Positions 27,231 to 37,421 of a stretch of DNA of 64,000 nt are shown one piece after another; the first letter of the stretch is position 1; every line of letters starts with the position of its first letter. Source of the stretch: Dongshaea marina (GTDB taxonomy: Bacteria; Pseudomonadota; Gammaproteobacteria; Enterobacterales; Aeromonadaceae); the NCBI RefSeq assembly GCF_003072645.1, contig NZ_CP028897.1, forward strand, positions 560,001 through 624,000, in the 5' to 3' direction. Under the pieces are notes generated by a model. It was not told the origin of the DNA, did no database searches, and worked only from the letters and a program-made list of their open reading frames with translations. Position numbers and translations under genes: made by a program.

Positions 27231-27260
27231 CGGCTCGATTGTAGTTTCGATGACTCGGAC

Positions 27261-27290
27261 AAACCCGCTCTCTGTAGCGGGTTTTTTTAT
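27261..27290 (+). terminator. Intrinsic terminator after prfB
   Basis: AAACCCGCT and AGCGGGTTT form a nine-pair stem around CTCTGT, followed by a run of T. Confidence 0.9.
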
Positions 27291-27310
27291 CAGGGTTTAG
27301 TGTGCTGTGC

Positions 27311-27439
27311 TTAATGCCGGGAGAGTAGGGAGAGGGTTTGCGAAAATGTATCGGTGAAATAGAGTGCTGCTGCCAGCATCAGCAGGACAAACAGGGATGA
27401 GATCATCACGAGTTTGAGTGTTTTTGCAAGGCTGTGCAT
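27311..27439 (-). CDS. Small single-helix membrane protein (42 residues)
   Basis: A short frame not recognised as a known family. The sequence starts MHSLAKTLKLVMISSLFVL and runs through a 20-residue hydrophobic helix into a short polar tail ending LLSRH. GGAGG lies nine bases before the ATG, which supports translation. It lies upstream of nothing on its strand except the prfB terminator, and is preceded by the solute-binding-protein gene only on the far side. Small membrane proteins of this size often modulate transporters or kinases, but no partner can be named. Confidence 0.5.
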   Translation of the reverse strand: MHSLAKTLKLVMISSLFVLLMLAAALYFTDTFSQTLSLLSRH

Positions 27440-27522
27440 GGTGAAGTTCCTCCGTCAATTTGCTGGCACTAAAACCTTTTGGAGCAAAGGGTGGGCCACA
27501 ATTGAGGCCCTTGGTGGCTTTC

Positions 27523-28293
27523 TTAAAAGCCGTGTTGCATCATGATGTTGCTCAGCGTGCCATCCTTTTTCATCTCTTCCAGCGCCCGGTTGAAGTCTTT
27601 GAGTTTTTGCTGGGAGTTCTCTGCTTTTTTAGAAAAGGCGATGTAGAGATCCTTTTTTTCCAGCTCAGGCTCCATAAACACCACGCCGTTAAGCAGGTAG
27701 GGTAGGTTGTTTTTCAGGAGATGCAGCGCCACAAATTTATCGATAAAGATCAGATCGATGCGCCCGTGGGAGAGCTTTTTAAGATTCTGTTCATCGCTGA
27801 TCGCCTCAGATTTTTTCAGATACTCCGCTTCATCGAAGGTCTTGGTGTTGATGTAGCCACGGACCACCCCAAATCGATATTGGCTTAATTCTTTGAGTGC
27901 TTGAGCCTGGTCGACCCTGGGATCGGTTTTAAACTGGATGGGGGAGTTTTGCCGCTTATAAAAACCAACTGGTCCACCGGGGAAGGGGGCGGAGAACACA
28001 AAATCTTTCTTTCGCTCTTCACCATAGTATTCGGGAAAAATCCCATCGGCGACACCGGCCCTGGCATACTTCAGGGCCCTCGCCCAGGGAAGAAAATCTA
28101 TGTTGACCTGGTAACCCGCCCGGGTAAAGGCTTGGTGGACCAGCTCAAAAACATAACCATTGCCCGGCATGCTCTTACCAATATAGGGCTCCCAGGTGAG
28201 GGTTGTCAGAGAAACACTCTTGGTTTTTGCCAGAAGCTCACAGCTTGCCACGAGCAATATGGCACAGCTAAATATCCGGATAAGCTTGAACAT
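27523..28293 (-). CDS. Periplasmic solute-binding protein, family 3
   Basis: Exported binding protein of 256 residues related to amino-acid ABC binding proteins (SBP_bac_3). The signal sequence could be cleaved as a normal or a lipoprotein signal (V-A-S-C). The mature part begins LTTLTWEPYIGKSMPGNGYVFELVHQAF and contains FLPWARALKYARAGVADGIFPEYY, the layout of the polar-amino-acid branch often found as stand-alone genes. No permease or ATPase gene is next to it, so it may serve a distant transporter or a signalling role. Ligand unknown. Confidence 0.75.
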   Translation of the reverse strand: MFKLIRIFSCAILLVASCELLAKTKSVSLTTLTWEPYIGKSMPGNGYVFELVHQAFTRAGYQVNIDFLPWARALKYARAGVADGIFPEYYGEERKKDFVFSAPFPGGPVGFYKRQNSPIQFKTDPRVDQAQALKELSQYRFGVVRGYINTKTFDEAEYLKKSEAISDEQNLKKLSHGRIDLIFIDKFVALHLLKNNLPYLLNGVVFMEPELEKKDLYIAFSKKAENSQQKLKDFNRALEEMKKDGTLSNIMMQHGF

Positions 28294-28544
28294 ATCGGCT
28301 CTTCCCCCCGCACTTTTACTTATTTGAGTATAGAAGAATCCGGATCCTCAGGACTTTCTCCCTTAGGGGATCCCTGTGCGGATGAATGATTATTTATGAA
28401 ACACTATTTTACATTCAACTGTCTTTTAGGATTTGGCCGGGACTTTCACATCTGTGCGGCTATGGTAGAATCGCGCCTCGCGAAGGTTTTATCTGTCTGA
28501 ACCCGCGAATCCCCCCCAATAAGACAGAATGGGAATGATGTACT

Positions 28545-29927
28545 ATGTCTAGCAATGATATGTCACACACCTCTACGAACCAGCCTCAGTCTGCCCCCAG
28601 TAAGCGATCCATCGATCGCTTTTTTTATATCTCACAGCGAGGAAGTTCGGTTAAGCAGGAGTTAATTGCCGGGGTTACGACCTTTCTGGCCATGGTTTAT
28701 TCGGTGATCGTTGTCCCCAATATGCTGGGTGATGCAGGCTTTGATAAGGGAACGACTTTCGTGGCGACCTGCCTGGTTGCCGCTTTTGGTTCTCTGGTGA
28801 TGGGGCTGTGGGCCAAGCTGCCGATGGCGATCGGCTGTGCCATCTCACTGACGGCTTTTACCGCCTTTAGCCTGGTGCTTAACCAGGGCGTTTCTATTCC
28901 GGTGGCACTCGGAGCTGTGTTCCTGATGGGGGTGATCTTTACCTTTATCACTGTGACTGGGATCCGTCAGTGGATTCTCAAAAACCTGCCGATGGGAGTT
29001 GCCCATGGTACCGGAATCGGAATCGGCCTGTTCCTGCTGCTGATCGCCGCCAATGGCGTGGGCCTGATTACCAAAAATCCCGGACCTGGATTGCCGGTGG
29101 AGCTGGGACATATCACCGCCCTGCCGGTGGTGATGTCTCTGTTTGGACTGGCTGCTATCTTTGGCTTGGAAAGCCGCCGGGTGCCTGGTGGGATCCTGCT
29201 GGTGATCGTGGTGCTGTCGATTCTTGGGCTGATTTTTGACCCCAAGGTCACCTTCCACGGGGTATTTGCAATGCCTTCGCTGACCGATGCCAAGGGGGAA
29301 TCCCTGATTGGCCAGATGGATATCATGGGAGCCTTGACTCCGGCGGTCATTCCGAGTGTCCTAGCCCTGGTGATGACGGCTATCTTTGATGCGACGGGAA
29401 CGATTCGCGCGGTTGCCGGTCAGGCAAACCTCCTGGATAAGAATGGGCAGATCATCAATGGTGGTAAGGCCCTGACCTCTGACTCAGTCTCCAGTATCTT
29501 TGCGGGCCTGGTTGGCGGAGCTCCTGCTGCGGTCTACATCGAGTCGGCGGCAGGGACGGCGGCCGGTGGAAAAACCGGTCTGACCGCGGCCCTGGTGGGA
29601 CTGCTGTTCCTGCTGATGATCTTCCTGGCTCCGCTGAGCTTTCTGGTGCCGAGTTATGCAACAGCGCCGGCCCTGATGTATGTGGGTCTGCTGATGATGG
29701 GCAATGTCACCAAGATCAATTTTGATGACAAGGTCGATGCCCTGTCCGGTCTGATGTGCGCGGTCTTTATTGTTCTGAGCTGTAATATTGTGACCGGGAT
29801 TATGCTGGGATTTGCCACCCTGGTGGTGGGACGACTCTTTGCCGGGCAGTGGCGTAAGCTCAACCCGGGAAGCGTGATTATTGCTGTGATTCTGGTGGCG
29901 TTTTATGCCGGAGGCTGGGCAATCTAA
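28545..29927 (+). CDS. Adenine/hypoxanthine/guanine permease, AzgA-like (NCS2)
   Basis: Inner-membrane purine:H+ symporter of 460 residues. The N-terminus [39 protein letters not shown] is characteristic of the AzgA/PurP (COG2252) branch, as are [17 protein letters not shown] and [23 protein letters not shown]. About thirteen helices. An adenine deaminase gene lies about 2 kb downstream on the same strand, which suggests uptake and deamination of adenine as a shared function even though other genes intervene. A terminator follows. No guanine riboswitch is visible upstream. Confidence 0.85.
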   Translation: MSSNDMSHTSTNQPQSAPSKRSIDRFFYISQRGSSVKQELIAGVTTFLAMVYSVIVVPNMLGDAGFDKGTTFVATCLVAAFGSLVMGLWAKLPMAIGCAISLTAFTAFSLVLNQGVSIPVALGAVFLMGVIFTFITVTGIRQWILKNLPMGVAHGTGIGIGLFLLLIAANGVGLITKNPGPGLPVELGHITALPVVMSLFGLAAIFGLESRRVPGGILLVIVVLSILGLIFDPKVTFHGVFAMPSLTDAKGESLIGQMDIMGALTPAVIPSVLALVMTAIFDATGTIRAVAGQANLLDKNGQIINGGKALTSDSVSSIFAGLVGGAPAAVYIESAAGTAAGGKTGLTAALVGLLFLLMIFLAPLSFLVPSYATAPALMYVGLLMMGNVTKINFDDKVDALSGLMCAVFIVLSCNIVTGIMLGFATLVVGRLFAGQWRKLNPGSVIIAVILVAFYAGGWAI

Positions 29928-29935
29928 GTCAGTAT

Positions 29936-29968
29936 GATTAAGAGGGGATCTGGCACCCCTTCTTAATC
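29936..29968. terminator. Hairpin between the convergent azgA-like and yacL genes
   Basis: GATTAAGAGGGG pairs with CCCCTTCTTAATC, with one unpaired base, around ATCTGGCA. A bidirectional terminator is likely; it overlaps the last yacL codons. Confidence 0.6.
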
Positions 29969-30328
29969 ATTCAGCACAAACTGGCTCCAGCTCTGGAGCA
30001 TCTTTTCAAAGTCTTCCAATCCGCAAACCGAGACCTGCTCATCGTCATAAAAATCAAGATCCTGCTCCAACTCCTCTGAGTCGGCCGCGATGGCGTTGGC
30101 CTGAACCAGGGCTTCATCGCCACTGAGTAGCAGGTTCAGCTGCTTGCCGGAGTAGAGCCATTCACGATTGCTGTCACGGATCTCAGTTATTTTTTTTAGC
30201 AGGGCTTCAAGCTGTGAGATGTTGTCGCCGAGCTCCTCGATGAGCCAGCGGCCCAGTGCTTCGTGACCCATAGAAAAGAAAGCACGATAGCTTCCATCCA
30301 GGCTAAAGCGCCGAAACTCATAGTCCAC
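29963..30328 (-). CDS. yacL: YacL family protein (UPF0231)
   Basis: Small acidic protein of 121 residues and unknown function. FSMGHEALGRWLIEELGDN, SGDEALVQANAI and FYDDEQVSVCGLEDF match E. coli YacL along the whole length. GTG 30328 gives M-D-Y-E-F, the family's N-terminus, with GAGTGAGA upstream; an alternative GTG lies four codons earlier. Convergent with the permease gene. Confidence 0.85.
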   Translation of the reverse strand: MDYEFRRFSLDGSYRAFFSMGHEALGRWLIEELGDNISQLEALLKKITEIRDSNREWLYSGKQLNLLLSGDEALVQANAIAADSEELEQDLDFYDDEQVSVCGLEDFEKMLQSWSQFVLND

Positions 30329-30416
30329 TTTGATTCTCACTCTTGATTAGGGGAGGGCTATTTTGCGTCATTTATTTACAAATGCAACAGTTGGGCCTTG
30401 GAGATGGCTTTTCAGA

Positions 30417-30443
30417 CACAAGGTGCCTTGCTGGCACCTTGTG
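30417..30443. terminator. Hairpin after the chorismate mutase gene
   Basis: CACAAGGTGCC and GGCACCTTGTG form a perfect 11-pair stem with loop TTGCT. It lies just downstream of the minus-strand chorismate mutase gene, without a long T-run. Confidence 0.55.
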
Positions 30444-30462
30444 GGCTGAGCTTTAAATGAGC

Positions 30463-31020
30463 TCAATGTGTACTGAGACGGACCTCTTTCAGAGCATTGA
30501 AAAGCTGTTTCTGATCTTTAAGGGTCAGCATAGGGACCTTGGTCGCCTTCTCAAAGCTGGGCCACAGCCCATCATCAACAGGTCCCCGAACCTCCAGCAG
30601 CTGATGGAGGGCCTCAAGGATACTCTCATTGAGGCGCATCAGATCCGGACGCAATTTTATGTAGAGATCGGGTGGAGTGAAGTCGATATTGCCGGTTTGC
30701 CAATAGGCGCGCCAGCGATACTGGATCGCCTTGGCTGCTGCAACCTGAGCAAGCAGAAAGTCCTGGGCACTAGCCGGGTCAACCTTATAGCGTGCTGAAA
30801 GCTCAGCCGTTGCTGCCAGCTCCAGCTTTTCACGCTGCAGATCTTCAACGGGCATGTGGTGCAATGCCTTGAACGCGGCGAAATTTTTCATGACCTGCAG
30901 GCGCTTTGATACCAGAGAGAACAGGCGGTCACTCTGGGGAGAGCTTTGCTGAGCGTTGGCGATGGCAGGAAGCATCAGCAGGCTCAGCAATAGGAATAGT
31001 ACGACAGATACTCTTTGCAT
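30463..31020 (-). CDS. Secreted chorismate mutase (AroQ gamma type)
   Basis: Periplasmic or secreted enzyme converting chorismate to prephenate, 185 residues with a signal peptide (LLLSLLMLPAIANAQQ). The active-site helix pattern is visible: LVSKRLQVMKNFAAFKALHHMPVEDLQRE and AQVAAAKAIQYRWRAYW, as in the exported *AroQ enzymes of enteric pathogens and Mycobacterium. The purpose of an exported chorismate mutase is not settled. It stands alone, with yacL downstream on the same strand beyond a hairpin. Confidence 0.82.
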   Translation of the reverse strand: MQRVSVVLFLLLSLLMLPAIANAQQSSPQSDRLFSLVSKRLQVMKNFAAFKALHHMPVEDLQREKLELAATAELSARYKVDPASAQDFLLAQVAAAKAIQYRWRAYWQTGNIDFTPPDLYIKLRPDLMRLNESILEALHQLLEVRGPVDDGLWPSFEKATKVPMLTLKDQKQLFNALKEVRLSTH

Positions 31021-31305
31021 TGGGGGCTACATACAACTGGTTGCTTTTTGTACCAGCAATTTTAAACGTTGGCGGACTAATGTGAAATTTTTTTACTGAA
31101 TAATGGAAAAAATAGCCATCAAATGGGTGGTTTGTTTTTCGAATGAATCTCTTTTTCGGCTTGTTACACCTGAATGGGGAACTTTCTATCGTTCCTTGTG
31201 TTCTGCTGTAGCCTCCATGCTGCAGAAAATCAGAAACTCTCGCTCGAGCTGAACCTGTGCCCCCCAGAATGAGTCCGATGGTGCTCTATAAGCTGTATGA
31301 CCCTA
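31021..31305. other. Intergenic region upstream of the chorismate mutase gene
   Basis: Nearly 300 bases with no convincing open frame. The first half is AT-rich and should hold the promoter of the chorismate mutase gene. Around 31208-31233 a CTGCTGTAGCCTCCATGCTGC stretch could form a small hairpin and loosely recalls the core of the xerD-adjacent repeat. Confidence 0.4.
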
Positions 31306-31346
31306 TAAAAACCGGTGATAGCAGGCCGGTTGTGCCTGCTATCACC
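31306..31346 (-). terminator. Strong terminator after the 111-residue hypothetical gene
   Basis: GGTGATAGCAGGC and GCCTGCTATCACC form a perfect 13-pair stem. On the minus strand it is followed by GGTTTTTATAG. On the plus strand AAATTTTT follows, so it can act in both directions. Confidence 0.85.
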
Positions 31347-31360
31347 AAATTTTTCGCAGC

Positions 31361-31696
31361 TTACCTGTCGTAGAAAGAGTCGTAATCGATACCGATCGAT
31401 TTGGCCAGTTGCTGGTAATCCTCTTCGTAGATCCCGACCAGTTCGTCATGGGAGTTGGCGGCGTACAGCATGATGATCTCCCAATAGCTGACTTGGTACT
31501 CTTCTGCCAGAGAGCGAATAAACATGGTGATATTGTAATCTCGGTATTCATCCATGCTGATCCCCAGCATTCGCGCATGTTGCTGCTCTAAGTTATCAAG
31601 CAGCGCCTGCAGCTCAGGGTGAGCGGCTATGATGCGGCGAATTGCCTTGTGTTTGAGGATCTGGTGTTTTTCGTAAGGCATGCGGGAGCGCTCCAT
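31361..31696 (-). CDS. Conserved-looking hypothetical protein
   Basis: Soluble, mainly helical and acidic protein of 111 residues; no family recognised. It contains HKAIRRIIAAHPEL, then an aromatic, acidic second half (YQVSYWEIIMLYAANSHDELVGIYEEDYQQLA). GGGGGA lies five bases before ATG 31696, which favours this start over the ATG five codons later. Monocistronic, with its own strong terminator. It is divergent from the adenine deaminase gene, without a visible functional link. Confidence 0.6.
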   Translation of the reverse strand: MERSRMPYEKHQILKHKAIRRIIAAHPELQALLDNLEQQHARMLGISMDEYRDYNITMFIRSLAEEYQVSYWEIIMLYAANSHDELVGIYEEDYQQLAKSIGIDYDSFYDR

Positions 31697-31852
31697 ATTG
31701 TCCCCGGGGGATCCAATTTAGCACCGAATTGTTTCTTTTGCAGGCGACTTGTTTGATTTTTGTTGGAAATGCAGGGGGGATCAAAAAAATGCGATCCCGT
31801 TTCCCGGGCGAGCATTCGCCATGATCAAGGCAACACTCTCCCCTTATAATGA

Positions 31853-32890
<1,038 letters not shown>

Positions 32891-32896
32891 GGGGTC

Positions 32897-32922
32897 AGGG
32901 GGGCGGTTATCTCCCCCTTTTT
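32897..32922 (+). terminator. Intrinsic terminator after the adenine deaminase gene
   Basis: AGGGGG pairs with CCCCCT around a short loop and is followed by TTTTT. It lies between the deaminase gene and the convergent CheW-like gene. Confidence 0.75.
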
Positions 32923-32932
32923 GCATTATTGC

Positions 32933-33421
32933 TTAGGGCTCATCATCGGTGATCCGCTCTAGGTTGAGCAGGATCAGTAGCTCGTTATTATCTCCCTGCT
33001 GGCTGACCCCCTGGATGAACTCAGCGGTGGCTTCGGTTCCGATTCCCGGGGCCGAACCAATATCGGAGTCACTCATCCAGATCACCTCGGCGACCGTGTC
33101 GACCAGCAGGCCGATCGGATGATTGTCATTTTCTAAAACGATGATCCTTGATGAATCGTTCGGCTCAGCGAACGGCAGGCCAAAGCGGGTGCGTAGATCA
33201 ATGATGGTGATGATGATGCCGCGAGAGTTGATGATCCCCAAAATGTAATCGGGGGCGCCGGGAACAGGAACAATGTCGACAATCCTGAAAACTTCCTGAA
33301 TGGTGACAGCTTTCAGAGCGTACTTTTCTTCGAAGAGTTTGAAAACAACCCAGGGGTTGAGATGGCTATTGTTAGTGTTGCTGTTTGATTCAGACTGGGT
33401 GACGGTTTCTTGTTCACTCAT
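32933..33421 (-). CDS. CheW-like chemotaxis coupling protein
   Basis: Single CheW domain of 162 residues after a Ser/Asn-rich N-terminal tail of about 20. Landmarks are VFKLFEEKYALKAVTIQEVFRI, VPGAPDYILGIINSRGIIITIIDLRTRFGL and IGLLVDTVAEVIWM. CheW links chemoreceptors to CheA. No other chemotaxis genes are nearby, so this may be an orphan coupling protein or a member of a scattered system. Confidence 0.88.
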   Translation of the reverse strand: MSEQETVTQSESNSNTNNSHLNPWVVFKLFEEKYALKAVTIQEVFRIVDIVPVPGAPDYILGIINSRGIIITIIDLRTRFGLPFAEPNDSSRIIVLENDNHPIGLLVDTVAEVIWMSDSDIGSAPGIGTEATAEFIQGVSQQGDNNELLILLNLERITDDEP

Positions 33422-33690
33422 GAATATTCCTTACTCAAGCCTGGCTCGCAGTGAAAGTTTGTATGTTGCTGATTTCAGGTGTCCTTATCTACATACTTTA
33501 GCGAAAAACTCGCCAGCTCTCGAACTCAAGGCTTCAGTTTTGCGAGATAAACTCCAGGAATTTCTTCGAACAGTTCCAATAATTCAAATTTATTTCCTCC
33601 GGATGCCTGACTGAGAGCAGGCTCTCTTCATTGTTGCGACGGTTTTTGAGACTATGAATTTTTGAGCATATTCAACGACTAAAACCTGCG

Positions 33691-34602
33691 ATGCCTCTTC
33701 TTGCCATTATTCTCATTATCATTTCGGCCGCCATGCATGTGGGGTGGAATCTTATCAGCAAGAGGCAGCAGCCCAGTGCGGCATTTTTTATGATTGCCAA
33801 CGCCATGGGAGTGGCGATGCTCCTTCCCGCTCTGCTATTACCGGGTCGCTTGCCGCTGTCGGATGTTCCGGCGCAGATATGGTGGTTGCTTGGGCTGACC
33901 AGTTTTTGTATGGCGGTCTATAGTGCAGCGCTTGCCGGGGCCTATCGCTGTGGTCAGATGTCGGTGGCTTACCCGGTTGCACGGGCAATGCCCGTCATTC
34001 TGGTTGCCCTGGTGGCATCGAGTATCGGCCATAGCGTGGCGCTGTCGTGGCAGAGTATCACCGGAAGTGTCCTGGTTGCGGGCGGTTGCCTGCTGCTTCC
34101 CCTGCTGCGTTTTAGTGAGTTGCGCCTGTCCAACTACCGGAACTTAAGTTGTGCCCTGGCTTTGCTGGCCGCTCTTGGGACCGTGGGCTACTCGCTTATT
34201 GACTATGATGCCCTGCAACTTTTGAATCGCTTGCGTGCTCCCGGTGTCAGTACCCTGTTGCAAACCCTGCTATACGCAGGTCTTGAAACAGGCTTATGTG
34301 CTTTGTGGCTCGGCCTGTTTGTTGCAGTGCGCCGCCGAGAGAGGCATCAGTTGAGGGAGCTTTGGCATGGCGGACTCAGACAGGCGGTCCTTGCCGGGCA
34401 TATCATGTACCTTGGCTATCTTTTGGTATTGATCGCCCTGACCCTGGTGACGAATGTCAGTTATGTGGTGAGCTTTCGCCAGTTGAGTATTCCGCTGGGG
34501 GCGGCTTGCGCCATTATTTTTCTTAAAGAGCCCGCCAGTCACCCTAAAACGGCCGGGGTGGCCATCGTATTTATTGGCCTGTTGCTGGTGGTAACCGGCT
34601 AA
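33691..34602 (+). CDS. EamA/DMT-family transporter
   Basis: Inner-membrane transporter of 303 residues with about ten helices in two EamA repeats. The N-terminus LAIILIIISAAMHVGWNLISKRQQPSAAFF and the end of each repeat (SVLVAGGCLLLPLL; AIIFLKEPASHPKTAGVAIVFIGLLL) are typical. Substrate unknown. It is unrelated in detail to the frameshifted EamA gene near 11 kb. A long non-coding repeat block follows it. Confidence 0.8.
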   Translation: MPLLAIILIIISAAMHVGWNLISKRQQPSAAFFMIANAMGVAMLLPALLLPGRLPLSDVPAQIWWLLGLTSFCMAVYSAALAGAYRCGQMSVAYPVARAMPVILVALVASSIGHSVALSWQSITGSVLVAGGCLLLPLLRFSELRLSNYRNLSCALALLAALGTVGYSLIDYDALQLLNRLRAPGVSTLLQTLLYAGLETGLCALWLGLFVAVRRRERHQLRELWHGGLRQAVLAGHIMYLGYLLVLIALTLVTNVSYVVSFRQLSIPLGAACAIIFLKEPASHPKTAGVAIVFIGLLLVVTG

Positions 34603-36350
34603 TGCTAATGTCGGGGTCGCCCGACTGCGAGCAAAGGGGCAAACGCTTTTTCCCTTTGCTATCCCCTCGCGCTCCGGATCTCGCTTTATCCTCGGCTCAC
34701 CTGAGGCTTAAAGTTCCGAACAGACAGTATGTCCCTATACTGACTGTTCTCTTGAAACCTCCTGTTTCTCGACTTCCATCCTCTACGGTTCACCTCTGTG
34801 CTCGCTCACGGGGGGATCATGTTCTTTTCTCCGATTCGGCTATAGAGGAAATTTAGGTTTTTATGTGTTAGAGGCAGGATGCCGAGCCACGCAGGTCGAT
34901 GTCGGGAACATCGTTCCGGAGTGAGCCTTTGGTTACTTTGAGCGATATCAAAGTAACTCGACCACCGGGCGAATACGGTTATATGGCAAAGCCATAAATA
35001 TCAGTCCGAAGGACAAAGCAGAAGTTTGCTTTGTACCAATAGCGAACTTTTCATTGTGCTGCGCACGACTGATTTGCAGCGGTGCTGCATATGCCGGTGC
35101 TGATCGGCGGCAGGCAAGAAGGTGCGCTCGCCCGCACCCTCTTGCATCTCCCGGGGCGCCCCAGATCTCGCTTTATCCTCGGTTCAGCTGATGATTGAAG
35201 CACCGCATAGACAGACCTTCCATGGTCTGGCTACGCTTTCGCAACGTCCTGTTGCTCAACTCCAATCCTCTATGCTTCACCTCGGCGCTTGCTCACGGGG
35301 GGTAATTCCCCTTTGATTCGTGCCTGAAAATCATAATGCGAGTGAAGCCGAATGGCAGGACGCCATGAGTGCATAGCCACGCCAGGGGTGGAGTCTCTCC
35401 CAGAGAGACGGAACGAGAGATAGGGATATCGAACTGGGGAGGCATATCATGGATGGTATGCGGCGTGTCTATGCTTGAGCTTCAAGGAGTAAGTGATTTT
35501 CAGGATTTCCACGAATCGAGGGGCACCCTCGGGGTTGTTAGGGGGACTGGGTGAGCAGTCCCCCTGACCCGTAGTCCGCGGCCGGACAATTGTGCCACAG
35601 GCACAAATAATTAGTCCGAAGGACAAAAAGCTAAGGTTCGCTTTGTACCAATAGCGAGTCTTCAGTTGTGCTGCGCGCGGCGAATCTGCAGCTTCGCTGC
35701 AAGTGCCGATGCTGACCGGCGGCAGGCAAGAAGGTGCGCTCGCCCGCACCCTCTTGCATCTCCTGGGGCGCCCCGGATCTCGCTGAACCTTCGGCTCACC
35801 TAAGGATTAAGGTACCACTTAGACGCAACATCCCTGTCGCGACTAAGCTCTCATCACATCCATGTGATTCGACCTGAATCCTCAACGGCTCACCTCAGCG
35901 CTTGCTCAAGGGGAAGTTGGGCCCCGTTTATTTGCGCCGAAAGCTTCATTGTTGATGAGCGTATCAATCACAAGGATGTGATTGAAGGGCAGCCAGAACA
36001 GGGATGTTCTGTCTGTCCGTTAGTGAATCTGGTGAAGCATGAGGATGAAGCAAATACCGGGGTGTCCTTGGGAGTGAAGAGGGCATTGGACAAGCAATAC
36101 CCTTTTCCCGCCGCCGCTCGGCAGCGGCAATGTGCCACAGGCACAAATATTCTGCCTGAAGGGCAAAGGAGAAGGTTCGCTTTGTACCAACAGAGAACTT
36201 GATAGCATTGCATGCAGCTAATATTGTGGCTTAGCCATAGATATATCGGGGCGCCGACAGCGCCTGACTTTTGTATCGGCAAAAGTCAGCAAACCCCTTC
36301 GGACTGCATGAGCTGCATAACAGTACAGCTAGCTGTTGAGTGATACGGGA
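34603..36350. repeat. Non-coding block of about three diverged tandem repeat units
   Basis: Roughly 1.75 kb without a credible gene. Two landmarks recur in order: a segment with GAAGGACAAA...GCTTTGTACCAATAG (near 35011, 35611 and 36151) and a segment with GGATCTCGCT...CTCACCT...GCTTGCTCA (near 34676, 35163 and 35775). The spacing of about 500-600 bases suggests three tandem units. Segments such as GCAGGCAAGAAGGTGCGCTC are nearly identical between units 1 and 2. The block ends with a CTGACTTTTGTATCGGCAAA palindrome-like motif. Related sequence recurs at 51324-51747. Origin and function are unknown. Confidence 0.7.
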
Positions 36351-37279
36351 TTAGCCCATCAGAGCGGTTAGACAGAATGCGATCCCGATACTGATGGCGG
36401 CTTCAAGGCTGGCAACTCCGGTATTTTGCTGGCGGTCCACCTCACGGCAGCGATCGATGCCATGCAGGATCACCCGCTTGGCGATTTCGACCAGCAGATT
36501 GAGCAGAATCATGGCGAACAAGCTAAACAGTAGCCAGCCTAAAAAGTTGACCACCAGACTTTCGGGACGGTAGGGGACAAATCGGCTGGCACTTGAGATC
36601 ACCAGAGCCGTACTGATCATTTCGCCACCATGGCGGATCGCCAGGGGGATCTGAAAAAGCTGTAGTGCCTGCTGCAGTGAGGCTCCCTGATTATCCCGGC
36701 GGTAATAATACTCACGCAGCCGGGTGATAAACAGCAACAGGGCCTGGGCGACGACAAACCCGGTGATGATCCCAAGCAGAGCGTAACCATCGAAGCCATG
36801 TACCCATTTCAGAACCGCGCGGATCACTATGGCGGTTGAGACAGAGGCCGCGGCATCGACCAGGGCAACACTCACATTGCGCTGGCGGATCTCTTCGGTT
36901 TTATCCAGCTCGGCGAGGATCAGCTTATCGTGGATCCAGCGGCCGATCTGAATCAGCAATAACCCTATCAGCCCATAGATGGTGATTCCGACCAGTTCAC
37001 GAGATAGGGTAAAGGCGGTTTGGTTTTCTATGGCTCCGGTCAGTACCAGGGCGATCGCCATGATGCTACCTGCGAGGCTAATACCAAATGCAAAGTTATC
37101 CCGGTCGGCGAGCTCTTTACCCGTGTTCACATGGCTTATCAGGCCACTTAGATAACGGGTGACCCCATGATCAGGATCACCAACAGAATATTCAGGGATA
37201 AGTAGAGCAAAAATTGGGGATCATGCTGACTTAAAATGAGATCCAGTAGTTCTATACCTCGGGTCTGTTCACTGGTCAT
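36351..37279 (-). CDS. DUF350 (YjfL-like) membrane protein, frameshifted
   Basis: Inner-membrane protein of unknown function, about 309 residues. It has repeated DUF350 units, each with helix pairs such as DNFAFGISLAGSIMAIALVL and ASLEAAISIGIAFCLTALMG. The long frame lacks the start. Upstream an ATG at 37279 opens a frame (MTSEQTRGIELLDLILSQH, then a hydrophobic helix ending VILIM) that joins it at a run of four C (37163-37166); a fifth base gives I-M-G-V-T-R-Y-L-S-G-L. Such proteins are often found in operons with membrane-stress genes, but none is present here. Confidence 0.7.
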
Positions 37280-37421
37280 CGATTCATGCCTGGTTCATCT
37301 GAGTTCCTTGCCTTTATCAAACGTGTTTTATCCCGAGTTGGCAAGTTTTGTGATTGTTTCGGGGGTGTCAAGGCGATTAAAAAGGGGTATGTTTTGGCTA
37401 TCACAGTCAGGATGAATCTTT

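Noticed and set aside
28440-28544. Purine riboswitch or PurR site upstream of the AzgA-like gene
   Set aside because: No purine riboswitch core is seen, and the best PurR-like stretch matches only about nine of sixteen positions.
34602-34856. Short frames in the 34.6-36.3 kb block
   Set aside because: They recur only because the DNA is repeated, have no ribosome-binding sites and do not keep the same frame between the repeat units.
34603-36350. CRISPR array
   Set aside because: The repeat units are long (hundreds of bases), diverged and few, with no short regular repeats and spacers and no cas genes nearby.
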